Assembly: GCF_015706575.1 (NCBI RefSeq)
Contig: NW_024037056.1
Coordinates: 4,911,176 to 4,975,175, forward strand
Direction: 5' to 3'
Origin: Patiria miniata
Lineage: Eukaryota; Echinodermata; Asteroidea; Valvatida; Asterinidae
Length of the DNA: 64,000 nt
Below are positions 1 through 10,430 of the stretch, piece after piece (position 1 is the first letter of the stretch; each line of letters opens with the position of its first letter). The translations under genes and the position numbers were made by a program. Under the pieces are notes generated by a model, which was given only the letters and a program-made list of their open reading frames with translations, made no database searches and had not been told where the DNA came from.

Positions 1-283
1 CCAATACAGTATTTCTTGGAATTATCTGCATATCCGGCGCGGCATGGGGTCTATTTTGCTCGCTTGAGTGCACACATGGCTCCGTGTTTGATGAAACGAA
101 CCTCGAAGCTCTCTTCTGGACTTTTTGTAGTTCTTTTATGTTCTTGGAAGTGTTCTTGTCCATGCTGCCGTAGCCTCAAGACGAGGGCGAACAAGAAGGT
201 AAAATACAACCTCTCTTTGATGGAGGATGAGGCAAGTATTAAGTACCATGTACTGTTCTACTACTATACGATCAATGCAACAA

Positions 284-740
284 CATCAAAGAATAATCCA
301 TTACCACCCAAGGATACTGATTTGAATAGCGCCACGGTATTCGCAAAATTCACTGCTGCATGCAATAAGGGTACTTCTTCCATCGGGTAATATATAGAGG
401 AAATAAAGCAGGATAATGGCCCGACTGACATAATTGCCAGGCAATTAATTTTATTAATAACGCAGAAAGTTGTGGCACTATAAGGCGACCCCGTGCGAGG
501 CGTGCCCCCTCCTCCCCAGCGGGGCCCATCATCGTGCCACCCCCCCCCCTTCCTGCTCAGAAATTGCCAGTTGAGTTGAGCAAAAGTTCGTTTCACTAAA
601 AAAATTCAGGGAGGGGCGGATCCAGGAATTTTTGCTAGAGGGGGGATCAGGCAAGTCAGATTGTTTTAATCAGCAAATCAGTGCTGAAATGTGTATACTT
701 TTTTCTCCGGACAATTGACCTCCGTAAAATTTTCTTTTTT
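284..740 (-). repeat. Dispersed repeat, copy A (empty-site copy)
   Basis: Read on the minus strand, this segment matches 5335-6300 on the plus strand. Shared parts are a block around the phrase GGATCCGCCCCTCC, a G/C-rich block near 490-550, and a block around ATCAGTATCCTTGGGTGG. This copy lacks the two insertions present in the other copy. The GGGGCGGATCCAGG string at about 611-626 resembles the start of hAT-type non-autonomous elements; that family name is inference. Confidence 0.75.
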
Positions 741-982
741 TTCCCCGTCTTGCCAAAAAATCCCCCGGAGCCTCAATTCAGAAAAGAAAAAGAACTTTTC
801 TGCCTTAAAATAAAATAACCGTTCTAGTGGACTGGAAAAAAACGAAAACTGGTGGGAATAAACGGGGACATCAAATCACGAGCAATCGACCAATCAGGAA
901 AGGTGATAAATTTCAATGACATTTCAAAAACTGTTAGTGTCTATATGCTCGTGAGGCCGTGCTATAATTAGGCCAAAAATTA

Positions 983-1200
983 GTTCTGCTTCCGGTTTCC
1001 CTACCTACCCTTTTTTGACAGCCCTACCCTATTTTTTTTATGGGAAAAAATGGGGAAAAAACACCCCAAAACCATCAATTTCTACCTTTTACCGTCGCCT
1101 CCATATGATCGTACACCCAAAAAAAAATAGCAAAAAAAAAAAAAAAAATCCCTACCTATACCTACCCTATTTTCGACTGCCATGTAATCGGAAGCAGAAC
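983..1200. repeat. Short inverted-repeat element (MITE-like)
   Basis: GTTCTGCTTCCGGTT at 983-997 is mirrored by AATCGGAAGCAGAAC at 1186-1200. The interior is rich in CCTACCTACCC and A-runs. The 218-bp length and inverted ends fit a non-autonomous DNA transposon. I see no clear target-site duplication and no coding capacity. Confidence 0.6.
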
Positions 1201-1530
1201 GATTTTTTTTTGGGGGGGGGGGGGCCTATGTAAAGCGCTTCGATCTTCTTGCCCTATATAAGAACCTGCATGTTATTGCATTTAGCTCCGCCAAGGAGTA
1301 GTTTTCATCGGCGTTCGTTAGTTTGTTGGTTGGTGTGTTAGTGGGTTGGTTGGTTTGTCTGTTAACAAGATAACGCCAAAAGTTATAGACGGTTTGCATA
1401 TGTAAATTTTTTAGGGGCGGTTCTTTGTACAAGTACAAATCGATTAGATTTTGGAAGTGATCTGCATCTGGGTCTGGATCCCGGATTTTTTTCTCTTTTT
1501 TTTCTTCACTGTTTATGCAAGTATGGCGGG

Positions 1531-1889
1531 GAATTCGGGCGATTCACAATGCAGTGCGCCGCAAAGAGTTTGCCACGGAGAGCTCATTTTTCCCAGTGCA
1601 TTGTGGGAAATGGTCGACAAATTCGCAGCGCAGGACATTTGAAATCGTTAGTTTTTCCGGTCAGTAGTTTCGTAAGCGTATGATTCGAGGATCTGTTTGC
1701 CCTTTTCTTTTCTTTTTATCACTATGGTGTTTTTTGTAAGGCGGCAGAATGCTATGCCCCAATCTATAACATATTAGCTCAAATTGTCTACTGACACTCA
1801 TTCAAATGGGCTTGTCGACCGTAAACTTGAAAAATTGACTCTCCGTGGCAACTCTTGGTGGCCCACTGCATTGTGAATCGCCCGAATTG
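1531..1889. repeat. Foldback element with about 50-bp terminal inverted repeats
   Basis: The left end (GAATTCGGGCGATTCACAAT, followed by a stretch ending GCCACGGAGAG) is the imperfect reverse complement of 1839-1889. The internal part (about 1580-1760) is related to 22500-22740 in an SMC4 intron, so this is a dispersed family. It is about 360 bp and encodes no transposase. Confidence 0.7.
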
Positions 1890-4284
1890 TTTAGCCTTGG
1901 CGGAGGTTTGTGCTCTCTGAGTGCTTCAGTGTCTAGTTATTGTTACTGCTACTATAATGACGTGTGGAAAAACAATGGTGTTAAAGGAATTACCTGTATC
2001 TGGTGCAGCGAGACAAGCCCAAAAATCCACACGTTGTCGTGTAGCGCTGTGGGCAGTTGTACGAACAAACTGTGGCCCTGTTTAAAAAACAAAGCTGCAT
2101 TAGGCCTACTGCTAGTATTAAGAGCAATGATAAGCAATTGATACTTCTCTACTTATTCAAAACTAAGATGGCGATTATGCTATGAAAACCGAATTTCTAA
2201 GAACCTGGAAACAATTCCAAAAGTTCAACTGTTGGGCATGGAATTAAATGTGATTATCATAAACATATAGCTACCAGACGTTTAAAAATAGCGGGAAAAC
2301 GGGTATCCTACTTACCGTGCACGTGGCGAAATAGTGAGCAACTTGAAGACGATTAGGAGACAGCCGAGCTTTAACATGACGCCTTTCGATCTGATTCCTT
2401 TCTGGTAAATTAAAATCGTACAAACGGCTTTGATGTTACTTGATCGTCGTCAATTGGTGTTCAAAGCAGCATCATGCATTTAATGGCAGAGCGACTTTAG
2501 TTCGATGTGGCCCTGGAAGAATCTGTTTTCATCTTCTGCCTCAAATCACCCAGTTACAGAGGAATATTGAAGTCGAGCGTAGTATCGCCTCTCTCAAACA
2601 GCAAATGGGAGTGGAAGAATAATGGTGACGTTTGTCTTACATAAGAAGACACTATATTCTTTACATTCACCACATACCACTATAACGACTCCTGTGCTCG
2701 TTAACTTCAGTAAACACGGTCTGTGCTGTATTACATGTAAAAGACCATAGGCGTTTGTTTTCAAGGAGCCACAGACCATGGAGCAATGCATCCGGAAACA
2801 GTTTCATTCACCTTGGTGCTAGTAGCAATGCATCCCATAAAAGTGGAAATTGGCCGTCTTTTTTATGTCACGTACTGCAACCAAATATTTGCGCCTCACA
2901 CCTTTCGCAAACTTGCGCTCAACCCGTGAAGTGCCGGTCACATAATAACAGTGCAAACTGACCCGGATATTGTACCTGGCCTTCGTTTGTAGCCATGGTA
3001 GCCTAGGATTGCGGTCAACAGTTTCCCTTTGGAAGGGAAATATTAACATGTTCATTAACAGGAAAACGCTGCTGGACTTCACACACTGGGGGTCACCTTT
3101 GTGTTCCTTCCTGATGACTACGGCAACTGAAAACAATAAATACTTGTCCATGCAGGCTGTATACTGACAAATCACCACATGTAAGGAGGAAAGTTTCCTT
3201 TTAGTTTTATGTGTCCTTAGTCCTATCACCTGCAATAAATACAACATGAACATCTGCTAATAAGTATGCTTGCAAAGAATAGGTTTATTATTTAAGTACA
3301 AAATCATTCGCCACTTCGATCATTTCAAACAAAATCTGGGTATAAACACAAGGAGACATCATACTTACAGATGTCCGGAAAAAATCTTTAATTTATTTTC
3401 GCGGCTGTAATTCATTCTTAACTCTGGTCTGAGATTTTGGAAACTTATTAACGATGACCTTAAACACTCTGTTTTTGAAATCCTGTAAGTCAAAGGGGCA
3501 TTACAAAAGCTCATAAGCCTACTATCTGTTTCCTGGTGGCGTGCAACATTCCCCGCAAAATCTACTAACATTTTGTTGGTCTATTCTTTGCCTTGTTCCC
3601 TTGTTGTGCAATCATAAAAAAAACACCCAATAATCCGGGCTAACAAGATGTAATTAAGGATTTCCACGTAGCTGCATAATAATGGAAATAAAAATGGAAA
3701 TACATGTGAATTCTTTACAATAAAGGCCTGTATTTTGATATCAGAAGTGAAAACTAGTATAAAATAGCTAAGGAGTTCATTTCATTGTAGTTTGTACTTT
3801 TGATACAAAATGGTTATTTAGACACAAAAAAAGATGTCTTTGCAGTAAAGTAAACATTATAAAAACATATTTCAATTTTATTTCAAATTGGCATCAATGT
3901 TTCATGAAAAACAAGGAGGAATGTCTACAAAGCTGACGAGAATTCCTCATGGAGGGCTGGATATATAACTACAGAAACTCTCGCACAGTCAATCAGACAA
4001 ATGTTAGGTCATTATAATGTACTTTACAAACTGGTGACTTTCATTGAAAAAAAGGTCAATCCTCATGTCCACACTTCCCAGGATATTCTGGTGTATCATT
4101 AATTTTTACCCAGGAAATCCAAAGGATATCGGTGATAATCGCAGGAGGGCGCACTTTCACCCCAAAGCTGCATTCTGCATCTGTTGGACAATGCAACAAC
4201 GATACTTGGTTGGTTCTTCTCCTAAGGACTTCCACAAGGGAGTATAACCATGGAGCTATAGCTAGCTCCATGTACAACTAGGAG
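1890..4284. other. Intergenic stretch with no supported gene
   Basis: A/T-rich sequence with only short ORFs and no recognisable domain. A 144-residue minus-strand ORF at 2819-3253 has no family signature I trust. I see no tRNA, rRNA or convincing exon here. Confidence 0.5.
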
Positions 4285-4490
4285 GCCAGAAACACCGGGG
4301 AAAGCGGCGATAAGGGGTTCCGAACGTCAGGCCTCATACAACACTACGGGACCTCCAGCTTAACGTCCCATCCGAAGGACGAAGCAAATAATGGTTAAGT
4401 GCCTTGCTTTAGGGCACAAAGTGTCCGGGCCCGGGCTCACCAGAGCATGAGTCCGGTGCTCTTAGCCGCTAGGTACAGCCATATGACACT
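4285..4490 (-). repeat. tRNA-derived SINE-like element
   Basis: On the minus strand it begins with a tRNA-like head: CTAGCGGCTAAGAGCACCGG resembles a D-arm and A box, and an anticodon-arm-like segment and a degraded B box (CCCGGGCCCGG) follow. The body then reads CAAGGCACTTAACC and GGATGGGACGTTAAGC, phrases of the kind found in conserved central domains of invertebrate SINEs. The family assignment is from general resemblance only. Confidence 0.5.
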
Positions 4491-4629
4491 CCGCGAGTGT
4501 AAGAAACTGTTTTGGGGTTAAAACAAGGCTGTGCTTGCAGACCAGCCTCGTTTTAAGGCGGCTGTGATTACCCGGCGATGACTTTTCTTATTTGGGCAGG
4601 GTCATTTTGTCCGTGTAGTGGCACACTTT

Positions 4630-4917
4630 GGCCTTGGTCAAGGCGTTCGTGTTTATTCGTCCGTACGCGTAAACGATCGGCGGCACATCTTCGCTATACA
4701 GTGCATTAAAAATACAGCGCCAACAGTGACATCATGCGGCCACTATTTTATGCAAATCATTATGGATCCGATCGAACGATCCAAATGATTTGCATAAAAT
4801 AGTGGCCGAGTGAGGTCGCTGTTCGCGCCGTATGTTTTATGCACTGCGTAGCGAGGATTAATGCCGTCGATCGTTGGCGCGCACGGACGAATAATGGCCA
4901 ACGCCTTGACCAAGGCT
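4630..4917. repeat. Long near-palindrome (foldback MITE)
   Basis: The ends GCCTTGGTCAAGGCGTT (left) and AACGCCTTGACCAAGGC (right) are inverted. The centre is a strong palindrome: GGCCACTATTTTATGCAAAT (4738-4757) pairs with ATTTGCATAAAATAGTGGCC (4786-4805) around a short loop. The whole 288 bp could fold on itself. Each arm carries an ATGCAAAT octamer motif. It is non-coding. Confidence 0.75.
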
Positions 4918-5374
4918 ATACAAAACCCAGCTAGCTGTAATCATGGAAAAATGCTGTAATTGAGGATGGTGAATTTGTCAAGCTATTGTGAATCCGGCCT
5001 TTTTGGGTGTAATCTTTAGGGTCGTGTGCATGTGCTGGTGTCAAAGGGGACCTCATTTTCCGCAGGGAAAACTTGATAGATCAGGCGCGGATGATGGGGG
5101 GGGGGGGGGGGGGGGGGGCGGGTCAAACCCCTCCCCTGCTCCGACACCAACAAATAATAATAATACTGAAAATAATAATTACCTAAATTATTGTATAATG
5201 TCCGCCTGTCCGCGACACTCTTACACAGAGTCATGTATAATAGCCAGCGGGGGTATTGCGATAGTGTGCATGATCGTCGGATTTGAACAGGCCCGATGGT
5301 ACCAGCCCGTGCTCCCCCCCCCCCCCTCCAATAAAAAAGATTTTACGGAGGCCAAGTGTCCGGAGAAAAAAGTA

Positions 5375-5529
5375 CAGTCGACTCTGCTTATAAAGAGCAA
5401 ATTCTGAGGTCCCAAATCTCAGGTTCTCTTTGTATTTTTTTGGTTCGCTGTCCTTTTATAACAACATTCCTGTTATAAAGAGGTAATGTGGCTAGTCCCA
5501 TTGACCTTTGTTTTAACGAGAGTCGACTG
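5375..5529. mobile_element. 155-bp MITE with TA target duplication (pogo/mariner-like)
   Basis: It starts CAGTCGACTCTGCTTATAAA and ends TTAACGAGAGTCGACTG, which are imperfect inverted repeats, and is flanked by TA at 5373-5374 and 5530-5531. The paralogous repeat at 284-740 has a single TA at the equivalent place (696-697) and no insert, so both boundaries are fixed. CAGTCGAC ends and TA duplication fit Tc1/mariner, in particular pogo/Tigger elements (family knowledge). No ORF; non-autonomous. Confidence 0.85.
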
Positions 5530-5920
5530 TATACACATTTCAGCACTGATTTGCTGATTAAAAAAAAAACTGACGTGCCTGACCTCCCCCCCCCCTGCAA
5601 AATTTCCTGGATCCGCCCCTCCCTGAATTTCTTTAATGAAACGAACTTTTGCTCTACTCTGGCCTCCTGGGGGAGGAGGGGGCACGCCTCGCGCGGGGAT
5701 CGAGGGAAGGGGCGCCGGTGCGCGGGTTCGCCTCATTATATACGTGCCACAACTTTCCGCGCTTTGAACAGAATTAATTGTGCAATTATATGTCAGCGGG
5801 GCCATTATCCGGCTTCCTTTCCTCTATTACCATGGAAAAATTAATGCAGCAGTGAAATTTGCATACAATACCGTGGCGTTATTCAAATCAGTATCCTTGG
5901 GTGGTAATGGATTATTCTTT

Positions 5921-6284
5921 GGCCAAAAAAAAAGTCTCCGGTTTCTGGTATGGAGCTTGTCCAAAAAGTGGTGCGGCGACGCGGCTTTTTTTTTTACCTG
6001 ACTGTTTTGCTTCAAATGTCGGCTGATGACTGCAAATGGTGCCCGACTAAAGTTAGTGCAAATATATGGGAGTCCAGAGAGGCCACATAAAAGCTTATTC
6101 TCGATCTCAACCCCATCCAAAAACATGTTAAAACTGTGCAGCAGCAGGATTCCAGTCAAACCAGTGAGTTTGGCGGTTTTGAGACATCATCTTTCATTGA
6201 AAAAAAAAACCTTTTTCATTTTGCCGACGCGCATGGCTACGGCGACGAGCGCGCATACCAGAAACCGGAGACTTTTTTTTGGCC
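5921..6284. mobile_element. 364-bp MITE with about 30-bp TIRs and 3-bp TTT duplication
   Basis: The ends GGCCAAAAAAAAAGTCTCCG and CGGAGACTTTTTTTTGGCC are inverted, and the match extends inward through TTTCTGGTATG. TTT flanks both sides (5918-5920, 6285-6287); the empty site in copy A is at 288-290 and has a single TTT. A 3-bp duplication would suit Harbinger-like or CACTA-like elements, but the ends match neither clearly. No transposase ORF. Confidence 0.8.
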
Positions 6285-6399
6285 TTTGATGTTGCTGCAT
6301 AGTACATTTGTAGTAGCCACTGATGATCTCTATGATCGCAGCCCGCATCGCAGCGTTATTAATAAAAAAAAAAACCAGCCGCACAAACAAGAGCGCCAG

Positions 6400-7339
6400 G
6401 GTACGTAATGGACGATTCGAGCCTTACAAAATCAAAACCAACGTCAAGTTTAGCCTTCAAAATATCATAGGCTCATATTTTTTTTTGGGGGGGGGGGGGG
6501 GGGCGGGTAAGCCGGGTAGTGATGCAGTAATTGCAATGCACTTTTTCACGTATAGCTAAGGACTGGTACAAGTCTAAGGCTGTGACCTTGGCAAACTGCC
6601 CGGCCCGCCTTTGGTCAGGTGACGAGCACCACCGACTGTTGCGTGTAAACAGTGTGCGCGCGCAGCTTGTGTTATGACAAATCAGCTGATCGACGGATTT
6701 TGTTCGTGTGTATTGTTGACGTGACGCAGGAGGATAAGATTTCCAACGTTCAACTTCAGTCGTCTCTTTTGTGTCAGAACGAGCTGAGATCGTCTGCTGA
6801 ATTGAAGCTTCGTGGAATTTTATTCTCTATGAAGAAGAGTTTTCGGTAAATTAAAAGATCGAGTCAAAACAAAAGGTGTGTGTTGTTTTTTGTTTATACG
6901 AAATTCTTAAATTGCTAACGTTGTAAATAATTTATCACAATGAATCAGCAGATATTGTCCCTGAAATATTGCGGGAAAGACTTTGCACACATATATTGCC
7001 GGTTTAGCACTGTGCCTCTGGTGTGGCATTAAATATGAGACGTTATAATGTGGTTGTGAGATGTTAATTGTTGTTATGTTTACGTTTTTAATTTTAACTC
7101 GAAGTCGAAGACAAAAACACGCGGCGGCCAACAATGCTGTCGAATGTGTAGTTTCATATTTACTAGATATATATTTAAAAGAGTGTAGTATCCATGTCCC
7201 GATGCCACCTCAGCAGTTGTGTACGAAGTCTATGGGGCCCGGTGAGTCAAGAACATTTTCAAAGTATTTTCTAACAAAATGTGAAATGTTTCTCATTCCC
7301 AGATTCATGTCTTTCCAACATTTTTGCAATGACTGATAT
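6400..7339. other. Intergenic stretch upstream of the oxidase gene
   Basis: It holds a G-run at about 6487-6503 and a somewhat G/C-richer part at 6590-6720 that could include a promoter or untranslated first exon of the oxidase gene. I cannot place a transcription start or splice sites. No coding exon seen. Confidence 0.35.
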
Positions 7340-7834
7340 ATGATGAAAAAAGTGGCGTCAGGATGCAACATTTGTTCCATTATTTTTTCTAATAAGTGTG
7401 CGGTATGTTCTTCTTTAATTGCCAGAATTCCAGCTGATATAGCATCTTCACCCTACCAAAGCGTAGGGAAACGCACGAAACTCAACACATCTACTCAACA
7501 TTCGGTCTTGCTATTTAAACGCCTTCATCATGCATTCCTGCTGCCATCGGAGGGTGTGGAGCACCAGCTGATATTTGCATTTCCAGTTTTGAACTTGGAA
7601 GAACGGACAAGAATGCGGCACTTTCAGGACTCCAGAGATCTGTGGAAACAACAGCTTGTGTGCAGGCTGCAAATGAACAAGACACAATTCCTAGCTAGAC
7701 TACCTAATAACTACTTCATGAATATAGAAAAGACAATGGCCAGCCAAGTGATACTGAGAACTACAAGGGAGTTGATACTCCCATTGAATAATACACCCTA
7801 TAATAAACACTTAGTTATAGCCTCCAGTAATTAG
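7340..7834 (+). CDS. Unrecognised 164-residue ORF, doubtful
   Basis: An ATG-initiated ORF lies 130 bp upstream of the oxidase start. I do not recognise the product. It has cysteines near its N-terminus (CNIC and CAVC within the first 25 residues), no signal peptide or membrane segment I would defend, and no repeat structure. Composition resembles the surrounding A/T-rich DNA. It may be a chance ORF, an exon of an unrelated transcript, or upstream untranslated sequence of the oxidase gene. Reported only because of its length. Confidence 0.15.
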   Translation: MMKKVASGCNICSIIFSNKCAVCSSLIARIPADIASSPYQSVGKRTKLNTSTQHSVLLFKRLHHAFLLPSEGVEHQLIFAFPVLNLEERTRMRHFQDSRDLWKQQLVCRLQMNKTQFLARLPNNYFMNIEKTMASQVILRTTRELILPLNNTPYNKHLVIASSN

Positions 7835-7964
7835 AGGGTATTTTGCATGCACATGCGTCATCGCGCAGCTGCTCTTGATTATGTAAATGGTGACGTTTGC
7901 ATGAAACCTTTGATTAAACTGAATTATATTTTTGCTGTAATTAATTGGATGCTGTTTGATAAAA

Positions 7965-9371
7965 ATGAACCAGAAAAACGCGGGGAAACTTGTGGAAGAA
8001 GGTGGAACTGGCAGCGTGAGGGATGTGGAAGTGTTGATCCTTGGTGCAGGCGCGGCGGGACTGGGTGCGGCCAGCACTTTTCTGAGTCAAGGTTTTGACC
8101 AGTTTTTGGTTATTGAAGGGGCAGACCACATCGGTGGGCGGGTTCATGATGTTGAGTTTGGCGGGATCCGTCTTGAGAAGGGGGCTAATTGGCTGCAGCC
8201 CATCGGAGGGCCCATGAAGAAGATTGCAGAGAAAGCTGATTTGGAATGCCAGAAAGTTGAAGCTGAGGTCAATCAACACAAGCTGATGGTCATGAGTGAG
8301 AATGGAGAAGTTATCCCGGAGTGGGAAGTGGAGCAAGTTATCACTGAAGTCTGTGACATTATGGTGGAGGCTGGTGACTTTGCAGCCAATAGTTTGAATA
8401 GTGAGCTGACTATGAGGGATTTCATGGCCGACAGGTATTGTTCTGATAGCTCATCAGATGCCCTCCGTAAGGCTGTCGAGTGGTATGTCTTTGATTTTGA
8501 GTATACAGTCCCACCAGAGCAAGCTTCACTTGATGTGGGGCACTGGGATCGTGTAGGTAGCTCAGGGTTTGTGATTGATCAGAGGGGCTTCAAGATCATC
8601 TTTGCTGATGTGGTCGCCCGCCTGGTTGAAAAGAGGCGCCTCCTGTTAAATAGAAAAGTTATCTCCATCGACCATTCGCAGATTGAGAAGGTCTGTGTGA
8701 CATGTGCAGATGGCACAGTCTTTCGCGCAGATGCCGTGCTGCTCACATTCAGTCTTGGCGTGCTGCAGAGCGGTCTCGTAGAATTCACCCCACCGCTGCC
8801 ACATTGGAAAACCACCGCCCTCAACCATACCCCCATGGGGGCTTTTACCAAGATCTTCCTCAAGTTTCCCCGTAAATTCTGGGATGACAGCGAGTGGATC
8901 ATGCACGTGAGTGACCGGAGGGGTTACTACCCGGCCTTCATGAATATGGAGGCCCAGGGTCTGTTCCCCATTGGTACCAACATCCTGATTGCATTTGTAG
9001 TTGGGGCTGAAGCTCAACGGGTAGAGAACCAACCACTAGACACCACCCGAGAGGAGATTGTCACTGTCATGAGAGGCCTGTATGGGGAACAGCAAGTGCC
9101 ATCTCCAACTGATATCATGCTGTCAGGTTGGCTGAATGACCCCCTCCAGATGGGGGCATTCTCCGCCCCTCTACCCGATGGTGCCCCAAGTAAAATTCTC
9201 CATCAGCTCCAAACTCCGGTTGGGAGAATCTTCTTCGGGGGTGAGGCTACAGATGACAAGTTTGCGGGGTTTGTGATCGGGGGAATGAGGAGTGGGGAGC
9301 GAGAGGCTAAGAAGATAATGCGGGGAGTGCTGAAGTGGGAGATTAAACGCAAAGGGTTTTTAGGCAAATGA
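7965..9371 (+). CDS. FAD-dependent polyamine oxidase (flavin amine oxidase), single exon
   Basis: A 468-residue intronless ORF starting at the ATG at 7965; the frame stays open to a TTG at 7956, but eukaryotic initiation at TTG is unlikely. Near residues 25-33 there is a dinucleotide-binding fold, ILGAGAAGLGAA, followed by the flavin amine oxidase element GADHIGGRVHD. The substrate-domain stretch FTKIFLKFPRKFW contains the lysine that in this family sits near the flavin. The C-terminal FAD-binding motif GRIFFGGEATDDKFAGFVIG completes the fold. The family oxidises polyamines (spermine, spermidine or their acetyl forms) to an aldehyde and hydrogen peroxide. FTKIFLKFPRKFW and SDRRGYY look closer to plant polyamine oxidases than to vertebrate SMOX/PAOX (impression from memory). 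No signal peptide or clear peroxisomal C-terminus (ends GFLGK), so a cytosolic place is likely. Substrate cannot be told. Confidence 0.9.
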   Translation: MNQKNAGKLVEEGGTGSVRDVEVLILGAGAAGLGAASTFLSQGFDQFLVIEGADHIGGRVHDVEFGGIRLEKGANWLQPIGGPMKKIAEKADLECQKVEAEVNQHKLMVMSENGEVIPEWEVEQVITEVCDIMVEAGDFAANSLNSELTMRDFMADRYCSDSSSDALRKAVEWYVFDFEYTVPPEQASLDVGHWDRVGSSGFVIDQRGFKIIFADVVARLVEKRRLLLNRKVISIDHSQIEKVCVTCADGTVFRADAVLLTFSLGVLQSGLVEFTPPLPHWKTTALNHTPMGAFTKIFLKFPRKFWDDSEWIMHVSDRRGYYPAFMNMEAQGLFPIGTNILIAFVVGAEAQRVENQPLDTTREEIVTVMRGLYGEQQVPSPTDIMLSGWLNDPLQMGAFSAPLPDGAPSKILHQLQTPVGRIFFGGEATDDKFAGFVIGGMRSGEREAKKIMRGVLKWEIKRKGFLGK

Positions 9372-9991
9372 AAGATGTTTGAAACAGATCATTGGATGAG
9401 TTGATGATGTCAACTAATAGTTGAGTGAAATTGGTGTTGGTTGTAATCAATAGTGTGAAAAACTAATTAAAAAATTCTAAAAAGAAATTGGCTATCTTCT
9501 TCTCTCCTCCCCGGTCCTCATTTCACAGGTCTCCAAACTTCCAATCATTACTTGCAAAATATAAGTAGTACATGTGCATGCTAGAAAAAATACCTGTGTA
9601 TTTCAAATTGTGCTTTTCAAATCTACACCATTTCAGATTCCAATTCTTGTACAGAACTACATTCCATAGTAAGTTCTTTTTGCATTTGTAGCCCTTCTAT
9701 ATTTTGCAAGAAATGTTTGGGCAAGGATTATATTATAGTGTGTATGATTCAGTTGCTCTGTCCATCAAATTATTTTCAAATTTAGTGGTGTTAGTTACAT
9801 TAATGATGTTGGCCAATTTAGATTAGACACAAAAACAAAAAAAACAAAAAAATATTAAAAGCATGAAATAAAAATTACAAAAAAAGACACATTCTTATCA
9901 TAAAGGACCTAATTAAAGTATATTACCTAGTATATTAATGTTTGTTTTAAAGGTACATGTAAGGGTTTCTATGGAATATTAAGTTTTACTT
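9372..9991 (+). other. 3' flank of the oxidase gene
   Basis: A/T-rich sequence without ORFs. An AATAAA at 9867-9872 is the first canonical polyadenylation hexamer downstream of the stop codon and is the likeliest transcript end, about 500 bp after the stop. A further hexamer lies at 10541-10546, beyond a repeat element. Confidence 0.35.
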
Positions 9992-10430
9992 TTAAAGGGA
10001 ATATACATTTGCAATCATAAAAAAAACCTACCAATTGTTATGAAATACCTTGCTGGACTGTTAGTGAATGACAGTCTAAAGCATCCTGCAAAATCATGGC
10101 ACCTGGTGTGCTGACATTTTTAAGAAAAGTGGTGTTTTTGAATCAATTTCCAGTGCTGGTCGGCCGACCAGCGTTGGAAACAACTGGCTTTTTTTCATAT
10201 ACTGCCTCCAGTTTACCATAATTATTTAGTTAGTCTGAATTGTGTTTGCAATCGATTACTATAAATTGCTCCATTAAACATGATTGTTTTTTTTTGGTTT
10301 TTCCAACATCTACAAACACAAAACTTCAAACAGGTCAGTGAAACAATATTTGCTATAAAACACTTACCCCCCCCCCCCCATCCATCCTTTTCTGAAAATT
10401 ACAGCAAAAACAAATGTATATTCCCTTTAA
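9992..10430. mobile_element. TTAA-flanked MITE with a central GGTCGGCCGACC palindrome
   Basis: The ends TTAAAGGGAATATACATTTG (9992-) and CAAATGTATATTCCCTTTAA (to 10430) are perfect inverted repeats beginning at TTAA, the target of piggyBac and Kolobok superfamilies (family knowledge). The middle holds GCTGGTCGGCCGACCAGCG, a perfect palindrome also present in the copies at 21507-22032 and, degraded, 29138-29634. About 435 bp, no ORF. Confidence 0.85.

Larger units (their letters stand above)
5335..6320 (+). repeat. Dispersed repeat, copy B (carries two insertions)
   Basis: This is an inverted copy of 284-740. It is interrupted by a 155-bp element at 5375-5529 and a 364-bp element at 5921-6284; removing both restores the order seen in copy A. 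The 5'-flanking part, with GATGGTACCAGCCC and a C-run, is shared with repeats near 31380-31470 and 35050. Confidence 0.75.

Noticed and set aside
2819..3253. 144-residue minus-strand ORF, possible THAP or transposase remnant
   Set aside because: A CDRHF string near 2940 lies in another frame and the zinc-binding pattern is incomplete; not enough for a call.
7956..7964. Upstream start of the oxidase at a TTG
   Set aside because: Non-ATG start in a eukaryote, with an in-frame ATG three codons later in an acceptable context.
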